A DNA stretch of 34,578 nt from assembly GCA_026709505.1 (NCBI GenBank), contig JAPOSW010000038.1:1-34578 (forward strand). Direction: 5' to 3'. Under the pieces are notes generated by a model. The model saw only the letters and a list, made by a program, of their open reading frames with translations. It was not told where the DNA came from and ran no database searches. The DNA comes from Gammaproteobacteria bacterium. GTDB lineage: Bacteria > Pseudomonadota > Gammaproteobacteria > Arenicellales > Poriferihabitantaceae. Shown one piece after another: positions 28,130-34,578 of the stretch. The translations under genes and the position numbers were made by a program. The stretch's first letter is position 1, and every line of letters begins with the position of its first letter.

Positions 28130-28849
28130 TCATTTTTTCCGCAACACCTTCTTTAGAGGGGTCAGGTTGACCTTGTCAATCACGGTGCCTCGCGGCATTT
28201 TCAGAATAGTGGTTGCCATTTGCGCAACATCATCCGGGGAAATGTAGTTCTCTCTTAAATCTCCCGGGCAAAAATCCAGACCGTCAAAAAAATGACTGTC
28301 CACTGCACCGGGGTTGATGACGCTAACCCGCAAATTCGAGGAGGCACACTCAGCCCGCAATGACTCTGCAAAGCCGTTTATCGCATGCTTGGTGGCACTG
28401 TATACGGCACCCATCTTGCCGCCACGAACTCCACTTTCCGACCCTATGAAAACCAGGTCACCCTCTCCCCGTCGCTTTAGGTGAGGGACAATATGACGGG
28501 CAACCAGCATGTGACTGAGCAAGTTTGTATTGACAAGACTGACAATCCTCTCGACCGAGAATTCCTCCAGACTGCCAAAGTCACCATAGCCATGGCAGAG
28601 CACCGCCCCATCCAGACCAATCTCGCCACTCAGCAATGTCTTCATGGCCGTTTCCAGCTCGGAAAAATCCGCCAAGTCACAACAGATACTTGTCAGTCGT
28701 GAACTGACATGCTTGTCTTTCGAAAGGGCAGGTTCTGTAGAACGACGAGCGATAGCAGTGACCTCGGCTCCTTCACCCAGCAAACGCTCAACAATCGCCA
28801 AACCGATGCCCGAACTTGCCCCGGTCACCAGATAATGACGCTCTTGCAT
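28130..28849 (-). CDS. Short-chain dehydrogenase/reductase (SDR)
   Basis: A classical SDR of about 239 residues from the ATG at 28849; an in-frame start 24 bases upstream adds a non-conserved tail. The NAD(P)-binding motif TGASSGIG is at the N-terminus, the catalytic Ser lies in FIGSESGVRG, and YSATKHA supplies the Tyr and Lys. The usual NNAG motif is replaced by LCHGYG, which is tolerated in some SDRs. The PGAVDSHF segment is normal. The substrate cannot be told. It follows serS by 45 bases on the same strand and probably shares its transcript, ending just short of the convergent AAA+ gene. Confidence 0.88.
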   Translation of the reverse strand: MQERHYLVTGASSGIGLAIVERLLGEGAEVTAIARRSTEPALSKDKHVSSRLTSICCDLADFSELETAMKTLLSGEIGLDGAVLCHGYGDFGSLEEFSVERIVSLVNTNLLSHMLVARHIVPHLKRRGEGDLVFIGSESGVRGGKMGAVYSATKHAINGFAESLRAECASSNLRVSVINPGAVDSHFFDGLDFCPGDLRENYISPDDVAQMATTILKMPRGTVIDKVNLTPLKKVLRKK

Positions 28850-28894
28850 GCAATGGTTGCTTGATATTGGCAAGACACAGCCCCCGGCAAGGCA

Positions 28895-30172
28895 CTATTT
28901 TGACAGTCGGGTTACTCCATGCATGTACGGCTGCAAAACCTCGGGTACGGTAATGCTGCCGTCTTGATTCTGGTAGTTCTCCATCACGGCGATCAATGCC
29001 CGTCCGACAGCCACTCCTGAACCATTTAATGTATGCAGCAACTCGGGTTTGCCAGTCTCCGGGTTTCGCCATCTTGCCTTCATGCGTCTCGCCTGAAAAT
29101 CTTCAGTATTGCTGCATGAGGAAATCTCCCGATAGAGCTGCTGGCTAGGCAGCCACACTTCAATGTCATAGGTCTTCGATGCAGCAAATCCCATATCACC
29201 AGTGCACAGGGCAATCACCCGATACGGCAACTCGAGCTTCTGCAAAACAGTCTCGGCATGACTCGTCATGATCTCCAGTGCCTCATAGGACTCATCTGGC
29301 CGGACCGCATGCACCAGTTCCACTTTCTCGAACTGATGTTGCCGGATCATGCCACGGGTATCACGACCATAGGACCCTGCTTCCCTGCGAAAACAGGCAG
29401 TATGCGCAACCAGGCGCATCGGCAATTCGGAGTCTTCAACAATCCGGCCGGCAACCGCATTGGTGAGCGGCACCTCTGCCGTCGGTATCAGGTACAAAGG
29501 TGGGTCTTCGGAGGTCTTGAACTGATCTTCCTCAAATTTAGGCAGCTGTCCCGTGCCAAACAGGCTTCCCTGATTGACCAGAAGCGGCACATTGGCCTCG
29601 CAATACCCGTGATCACGAATATGGGTATCCAGCATGAACTGGGACAGTGATCGATGCAGTCCGGCCAGTTGCCCCTTCAGCACGACAAACCTCGATCCGG
29701 AAAGCTTGCTCGCAAGGCCATAATCCATCATCCCCAAAGACTCACCCAGATCAACATGATCCATAAGGGTAAAATCGGCTTCTCGCGGTGTGCCCCACTG
29801 CCGGATTTCGACATTGCTCGCTTCATCCATGCCAAGCGGCGTGCTTTCGTGGGCTAGATTCGGGATCTCGTTCATCATCGCCTGAAGTTCCAACTGAACC
29901 TCCGACAATGCAGAACCTCGGAGCTTGATATCATCACCCAGTGAAGATACCTCATGCATCAGGCTATTGACTTCTTTACCTTTGGACTTGGCAATGCCTA
30001 TCTCCCTGGAAATTCTGTTGCGACGAGCCTGGAGATCCTCGGTCTGCTCCTGCAGGTTTTTGCGCCGACTTTCCAGCCCATGATATTTTTCAACGTCAAA
30101 CGCATGACCTCGCCACTTCAGTTTCTGAACCAGCGCATCCAGGTCTTGTCGAAAGGATTTGGGATCAAGCAT
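28895..30172 (-). CDS. serS: Serine--tRNA ligase
   Basis: SerRS charges tRNA-Ser with serine. The 425-residue protein starts [14 protein letters not shown] and has the long antiparallel coiled-coil arm (about residues 30-100) that binds the tRNA long variable arm. Class II motifs are present: motif 2 [15 protein letters not shown] followed by RQHQFEKVE, the serine-binding TAEVPLTN, and motif 3 [16 protein letters not shown]. Length and motifs are normal. It lies between lolA and an SDR gene; the ftsK-lolA-serS neighbourhood is common in gammaproteobacteria, where rarA often intervenes but is absent here. Confidence 0.97.
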   Translation of the reverse strand: MLDPKSFRQDLDALVQKLKWRGHAFDVEKYHGLESRRKNLQEQTEDLQARRNRISREIGIAKSKGKEVNSLMHEVSSLGDDIKLRGSALSEVQLELQAMMNEIPNLAHESTPLGMDEASNVEIRQWGTPREADFTLMDHVDLGESLGMMDYGLASKLSGSRFVVLKGQLAGLHRSLSQFMLDTHIRDHGYCEANVPLLVNQGSLFGTGQLPKFEEDQFKTSEDPPLYLIPTAEVPLTNAVAGRIVEDSELPMRLVAHTACFRREAGSYGRDTRGMIRQHQFEKVELVHAVRPDESYEALEIMTSHAETVLQKLELPYRVIALCTGDMGFAASKTYDIEVWLPSQQLYREISSCSNTEDFQARRMKARWRNPETGKPELLHTLNGSGVAVGRALIAVMENYQNQDGSITVPEVLQPYMHGVTRLSK

Positions 30173-30247
30173 CGTAATTCACAACAATCGGACTAGCTCA
30201 AGGTCGATATCGAAATATCCAAAAATTAAAACTGGAGCTGACGGCAA

Positions 30248-30901
30248 TTACGAGTCGAGAAGCTCGAATTCGTCAATGACGTCAACCCCTTCGGGCGGAA
30301 TGAACTGGAATCTTGAATCTGGAATCTCGATGTTCTCCTTCATCTCATGGAAGATGATGCGTGTACGCTGCTCCAAGTGGTCAACAAGCTCCATCAATCT
30401 CAGGCGATTGTCCTCAAACCCGATGCGGATTTCGCGAAATTCGTTGTCTTCATCCAGAGCAACAAGGTTAATCCAGTCATAGGAACCTTGTATTCCAATA
30501 TCGATAATGGAAAAATTTTCTTCAAGACTCTGGGAACCCGACAGCAAAACCGCAGGAGAACGTCCAATTGCCTCATCCTGCGGGCGCACACTGACCTGCT
30601 CAAGATCAATATCGTAAATCCAGACTCGAGATCCATCGCCAACGATTTCCTGAAGGTCGGGATATTCATAATTCCAGCGAAACAAGCCGGGTCTCTCCAC
30701 CCAGACCTTGCCCTGTCCCCTGTCCAGTTCGGTCAGGTTTTCATCCAGAATCACCTGCCCAAACTCCGCTTCAAAGCTCTTGATCTCGTCAAAAAAGTAG
30801 TTCAGTGAGTCCAGGCCCGGACTTGCCTTGACAGCTAAGGGCAAGATCAGACAGCAGAACAATGCGGTCCAGCATGCACAGGTTTGAAAAGTATGTCTCA
30901 T
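30248..30901 (-). CDS. lolA: Outer-membrane lipoprotein carrier protein LolA
   Basis: LolA ferries lipoproteins across the periplasm from LolCDE to LolB. From the ATG at 30901 the precursor is 217 residues with a signal peptide (hydrophobic WTALFCCLILPLAVKA, cleavage after AVKA). The mature part shows family signatures: KSFEAEFGQVI near the N-terminus, GQGKVWVERPGLFRWNYEYP, and DLEQVSVRPQ. The start is ten bases after the ftsK stop, supporting 30901 over the upstream in-frame start inside ftsK. The ftsK-lolA pair is a standard gammaproteobacterial arrangement. Confidence 0.95.
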   Translation of the reverse strand: MRHTFQTCACWTALFCCLILPLAVKASPGLDSLNYFFDEIKSFEAEFGQVILDENLTELDRGQGKVWVERPGLFRWNYEYPDLQEIVGDGSRVWIYDIDLEQVSVRPQDEAIGRSPAVLLSGSQSLEENFSIIDIGIQGSYDWINLVALDEDNEFREIRIGFEDNRLRLMELVDHLEQRTRIIFHEMKENIEIPDSRFQFIPPEGVDVIDEFELLDS

Positions 30902-30911
30902 GAAATTCTGT

Positions 30912-33200
30912 TTACGGCGGTGGTGGAGCAAGTACAGTCCGCTTTCCATTGTCGACTGCAGATACAACACCACTCTGTTCCATTGACTCGATCATTCGAG
31001 CTGCCCGATTGTAGCCGACTCGAAGTGCACGCTGTACGGCGGATATCGAAGCCTTGCGAGTTTTGGTCACGAAGCTGACCGCTTCATCATAGAGCGGGTC
31101 GGCTTCGCCATCGCCCTCGGCGGCATCCCCAGCACTGCCAAAAGAAGCGGCATGGCTACCTTCGGTGATATCCTCTCGATATTCGGCTGGCATCGATTTT
31201 TTCACTTTCGCCACTACCCGACCCACTTCCTGATCAGAGACAAACGAACCATGCACCCGCTGGGTAAAACCGGAACCGGGCGGCAAAAACAGCATGTCCC
31301 CTTGCCCCAGCAGTGCTTCGGCGCCAATTTGATCCAGCACCGTACGTGAATCAACCTTGGAAGATACCTGAAATGCAATTCGAGTCGGTATGTTGGCCTT
31401 GATTAGGCCGGTCACTACATCTACCGAGGGACGCTGGGTAGCGAGTACCAGGTGGATGCCGGCAGCGCGGGCCCGCTGAGCAATCCGGATAATCACTTCC
31501 TCAACTTTCTTGCCAGCCACCATCATCAAGTCCGCCAATTCATCAACAATAACCACGATGTAGGGTAAAGATTCAAGCTGAACGGGCTCGTCATCTTCCG
31601 AATCCGGCTCAAACAATGGCTCTCCCTTGTCGATTGCCACTTCTACCTTGCGATTGAAACCGGAGATATTCCTGACCTTCAAGGTAGCCATCAACCGGAA
31701 TCGACGATCCATCTCGCCAATGCACCACCTTAAAGCATTGGTAGCCTTGTTCATGTCCGTAACCACGGGCGTCAGCAAGTGCGGTATGCCGTCATAAACC
31801 GATAGTTCCAGAAACTTCGGGTCCACCATGATCATGCGAACCTGCTCAGGAGTGGATTTGTAAAGAATACTCAAGATCAGCGCATTCACGCAAACCGACT
31901 TCCCGGAGCCCGTCGTACCGGCAATCAGGACATGCGGCATCTTCATGAGATTGGCAACCACGGGATTGCCAGCTATGTCCTTGCCGAGCACCAGTGTCAA
32001 TGGCGATGTGCTTCGTTCGTATTCATCGGATGACAAGCCATCCATGAGCCGGACAGTTTCACGGTCCTGGTTTGGTACCTCAATCCCAATAACCGTCTTT
32101 CCGGGGATGTTTTCGACCACCCGGACACTCGCAACCGACAGAGAACGGGCCAAGTCCTTGGACAGGCCAACAATAAGACTGGCCTTGATTCCCGGAGACA
32201 GCTCGATCTCGAACCGCGTAATCACCGGACCGGGCTGGACTTCTTCAACGGTAGCTTCAACGTTAAAGTCCTTGAGTTTCTTGACCAGCAATCTGGACAT
32301 CATTTCCAGGGATTCCTGACTGTACCCCCGACTGTCCTGCAAAGTTGCATCGAGCAGCGATAACTCTGGCAAGCCACCTGCATTACCATCTTTATCGAAC
32401 AGGCTTTCCTGAGCCTCATCTTGTTTTCGCTTGCTCTGCTTGATAGCCGAAGGCTGGGAAACGATCGAAGGGGCCTTTCGATCCCTCATGGACTCCTCGA
32501 ATTCCTTGACTGCCATGCTCCGCTGCTTCTTTGTCCTGAGGCCGGTAACGCGGTCCATGGAAACTTCCGTTCCCTTGCGCATCACTTCGAAAATGCGAAA
32601 TACCTCATAGCCAATCCTGTCCATGACCGCAAACCACGATATGTGCATTACAATCGATAGCCCGGTAATGACCAGCGCCAGAAGCAGCAGTGAAGCGCCA
32701 ACCACACCAAAGGCGGAATAAAGGAAGGAACTCAGTAACTCTCCCATCAACCCACCAGCGATAGGGGTTTCAGCCACAATCGATTGGGAAAAATAGAGGC
32801 TTTCGAGACCGCTGCTGCCCATCAGGGCCGAAATGATTCCAGTGAAGAGAATCAGAGCCCCACTGTACGAACGATTAGCCGACAAGCGCTTCCAGTAAGA
32901 AAAAAAGATTATCGCCCCGCAAAGAAATAGAAACAGATAGGCAGAGCCCCCTATCATGGAAAACATGCCTGCGGCAATCCATGCCCCGACTGTACCGCCC
33001 AGGTTGGATCCAAAACCCGCTGATGATGCATCGGCGAGATTTTGAGGAGTGTAGCTGAACAGGGCAATAAACAGATAACCAGCCAGAAAAACCAGAACAA
33101 TCAGCTTCAGTTCCTTGAATAACAGAAGCAATCTGTCTGATATCGCCAATTTGCGATTGGGATCAGGTAGTTTTCGATTTTTAGTTCTTGCCTTCGTCAC
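30912..33200 (-). CDS. ftsK: DNA translocase FtsK
   Basis: FtsK anchors at the septum and pumps DNA to resolve chromosome dimers at dif. The 762-residue protein is of the short type without the long E. coli linker. Four hydrophobic segments lie in the first ~190 residues (e.g. [16 protein letters not shown]). The motor has Walker A GTTGSGKS near residue 431, Walker [14 protein letters not shown] near 550 and [16 protein letters not shown]. The last ~65 residues are the gamma winged helix ([19 protein letters not shown]) that reads KOPS sites. The start appears to be GTG at 33200; no good Shine-Dalgarno is visible. An 11-base C homopolymer lies ~97 bases upstream. Confidence 0.95.
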   Translation of the reverse strand: MTKARTKNRKLPDPNRKLAISDRLLLLFKELKLIVLVFLAGYLFIALFSYTPQNLADASSAGFGSNLGGTVGAWIAAGMFSMIGGSAYLFLFLCGAIIFFSYWKRLSANRSYSGALILFTGIISALMGSSGLESLYFSQSIVAETPIAGGLMGELLSSFLYSAFGVVGASLLLLALVITGLSIVMHISWFAVMDRIGYEVFRIFEVMRKGTEVSMDRVTGLRTKKQRSMAVKEFEESMRDRKAPSIVSQPSAIKQSKRKQDEAQESLFDKDGNAGGLPELSLLDATLQDSRGYSQESLEMMSRLLVKKLKDFNVEATVEEVQPGPVITRFEIELSPGIKASLIVGLSKDLARSLSVASVRVVENIPGKTVIGIEVPNQDRETVRLMDGLSSDEYERSTSPLTLVLGKDIAGNPVVANLMKMPHVLIAGTTGSGKSVCVNALILSILYKSTPEQVRMIMVDPKFLELSVYDGIPHLLTPVVTDMNKATNALRWCIGEMDRRFRLMATLKVRNISGFNRKVEVAIDKGEPLFEPDSEDDEPVQLESLPYIVVIVDELADLMMVAGKKVEEVIIRIAQRARAAGIHLVLATQRPSVDVVTGLIKANIPTRIAFQVSSKVDSRTVLDQIGAEALLGQGDMLFLPPGSGFTQRVHGSFVSDQEVGRVVAKVKKSMPAEYREDITEGSHAASFGSAGDAAEGDGEADPLYDEAVSFVTKTRKASISAVQRALRVGYNRAARMIESMEQSGVVSAVDNGKRTVLAPPPP

Positions 33201-33296
33201 TGATGAGTTTGCTGCGTGTTCGCTATACTGGATTTTACCAGAAACGATAGAATAGCCTTGAGTGCATAATGGAATCTCCTAAATTTGGATATACTG

Positions 33297-33307
33297 CCCC
33301 CCCCCCC
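33297..33307. repeat. 11-bp C homopolymer (G on the ftsK strand)
   Basis: Eleven consecutive C bases lie about 97 bases upstream of the ftsK start. Such tracts change length by slippage and, in a promoter region, can alter spacing between elements. They are also a frequent site of sequencing or assembly error. Confidence 0.9.
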
Positions 33308-34068
33308 TGCTAACTTGAGCATGGACAGGAATCGGCATTGATTGAAAAAAGAGCGAGCAAACATGTAGCCCGGGAAAGTCAAAACGATATTTTGGTACAG
33401 TGCGAAGATGGCAGATAGCAAACGGGGTGATTTCCAGTGACTTTCCAGCATTCAGGAAAGCATGCTGTCAACAACAACATGTCAAGGATATGGCTCGCAA
33501 TTTTCGTATGCTTGCCCATATCAGAATGTCTGAAATTTGGCGAAACGCTGATGATCAACGGATGCGAGATAAGGTTTCAGGGGTACTGTGTCCCGTCCGA
33601 GTAGATGGGGTTGTTACCAAGCCCCTTCCCTCACAGACCAGAGTGTGCACGATTGATGCACTCGCTTCCGGCTGGCTGCCTCGCCTCTGCCGGGAGGAAA
33701 TCGAACCCTCTGGGTTGCGATGAATGGTTTCCAATCGTTAATTCATAACCCTTTTCCCATTCCAGAACTTCGCCTAGCGCAATATCTACTCGCCCCCTAA
33801 CAGGGGTTGATTGGTTGTGCTGGTTACGAGTGATCGTACAACATCACCCGGGCGGGATTGTATTGAGTTCGTTGTCAGGGAGATTGTGTAGCGAATCCAG
33901 TCATTCTTCGGCAAACACTATCGATCACGCCAAGGAGAAACTACGGAACTTCGATAAACTCCTGTATGCAACCTCTCTGACCAAGCCATGCACTAGCCAG
34001 GAAACCGGGTCCTACGATTCAAGGCCGGCAAGATTGAAGAATTTGTCCAGATACTGAGGGGTGAGCCT

Positions 34069-34287
34069 GTGGATATGATTATCGGCTACTGTCAACGCAA
34101 TGCCAAACGGATGCGTTATATCTCGTTCCGCGATCAGCAATTGTGTTTTTCCAGTGTGGTAGTGGAAGTTGGATGCGAGAACACCATCGATACCCGGCTC
34201 AAGCAGAGCGTCATACATTGGACGGAAGTGAGGGGCAAGCGAAATCGCAGCATTGCGTTGCAGCCTAAAAAGCAAACGCTACGATGA
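34069..34287 (+). pseudogene. Unrecognised coding-like fragment
   Basis: A frame open from about 33998 to TGA at 34285 reads FKAGKIEEFVQILRGEPVDM and onward to a basic end (LQPKKQTLR). A GTG at 34069 is the first possible start. Residue composition looks protein-like but I know no family, and the open frame extends upstream of any start codon, so it may be the end of a decayed gene. Low confidence. Confidence 0.2.
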
Positions 34288-34496
34288 CTTCTGGCACCGA
34301 ACCCAAACCCTGCCTAATTACTGAAACTTGTCCGTATGTTGATGCAGCCCCGGGTTGCAAGTATCAGCATCCTACCATTTCACTGCCTTGACAATTATGA
34401 AATGATTGGTCCAGAACTGGGATGTGAATGACTGGATCCGATCAAGCCCAAAAAACCGCATAATTCTTGTGTTTGGGCAAAGCGGTGGGCGACAAC

Positions 34497-34522
34497 AAAA
34501 AAGGGGCGGTGAAAACCGCCCC
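34497..34522 (-). terminator. Intrinsic terminator for a gene beyond the right edge
   Basis: An 8-bp perfect stem, GGGGCGGT with ACCGCCCC around a 4-base loop (34503-34522), is followed on the minus strand by six T residues (34502-34497). This is a strong rho-independent terminator reading leftward, so a minus-strand gene should end just right of it, in or past the last ~55 bases. Confidence 0.85.
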
Positions 34523-34578
34523 ATGTGCCTGTGTGTGCCAGATGGGAATCGTTGGCAGATGGGCGAGACTGTCCGGAC

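Larger units (their letters stand above)
33201..34496. other. Long region upstream of ftsK without a convincing gene
   Basis: About 1.3 kb shows only frames interrupted by stops or lacking any known motif. Open frames at 33400-33723 and 33815-34057 have no ribosome-binding site or family signature. The region includes the ftsK promoter, which I could not pinpoint, and the poly-C tract. It may be decayed sequence. Confidence 0.45.

Noticed and set aside
33693-33713. tRNA T-arm-like hairpin on the minus strand (GAGGG, TTCGATT loop, TCCTC)
   Set aside because: No acceptor, D or anticodon arms could be built around it, so a tRNA or tmRNA gene is not supported; a tRNA-derived attachment relic remains only a guess.
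33400-33723. 107-codon frame starting with GTG
   Set aside because: No ribosome-binding site, no motif, and composition not like the neighbouring genes.
1-34578. CRISPR array, rRNA or complete insertion sequence
   Set aside because: No regularly spaced repeats, no rRNA signature and no intact transposase or integrase frame was found.

Overview
The window reads as a chromosomal segment of a gammaproteobacterium of moderate GC. Two conserved gene blocks show this: dapB-carA-carB-greA, and ftsK-lolA-serS, all on the minus strand. The genus cannot be fixed from the sequence alone.

Layout. 192-707: a lone secreted hypothetical protein. 1068-10237: a minus-strand operon-like run from a good carAB promoter (10209-10237) through carA (TTG start), carB, greA, a SNF2-family helicase and a SWIM zinc-finger protein. 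10286-28118: an accessory, defence-rich region interrupted by one housekeeping gene, dapB. From left to right it holds: a staphylococcal-nuclease-like protein; an RloA-type ATPase with an RloB gene broken by one apparent base deletion; a second, convergent RloA-type ATPase without its own RloB; hicAB-like debris; a pair of 15-bp inverted repeats; an AAA-ATPase/PD-(D/E)XK protein; a degraded rloB fragment followed by a second hicB remnant; dapB; a complete EcoR124I-like (type IC) restriction-modification operon hsdR-hsdS-hsdM; a decayed second copy of the AAA/PD-(D/E)XK gene; and a stand-alone AAA+ ATPase with a likely winged-helix C-terminus. 28130-33200: a minus-strand run ftsK-lolA-serS followed by an SDR oxidoreductase. 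33201-34578: no convincing gene, an 11-C homopolymer near ftsK, and a minus-strand intrinsic terminator that implies a gene beyond the right edge.

How it fits together. The core genes serve pyrimidine/arginine precursor synthesis (CarAB), lysine and peptidoglycan precursor synthesis (DapB), transcript elongation (GreA), chromosome segregation (FtsK), lipoprotein trafficking (LolA) and serine charging (SerS). The accessory genes look like anti-phage functions. dapB is usually next to carA in gammaproteobacteria; here about 7.4 kb of accessory DNA separates them, and a further 9.7 kb lies on the other side of dapB. Remnants of rloB, hicB and the AAA/PD-(D/E)XK gene occur in two places each, so the region seems to have grown and decayed by duplication. 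The intact and decayed AAA/PD-(D/E)XK copies are direct repeats flanking dapB and the hsd operon.

No wholly new system is proven. The most distinctive items are the paired RloA ATPases with a frameshifted RloB, the duplicated rloB/hicB debris around the AAA/PD-(D/E)XK gene, the orphan AAA+ ATPase at the edge, and a ribosome-binding site built into the greA stop region upstream of a 19-codon ORF overlapping the SNF2 start.
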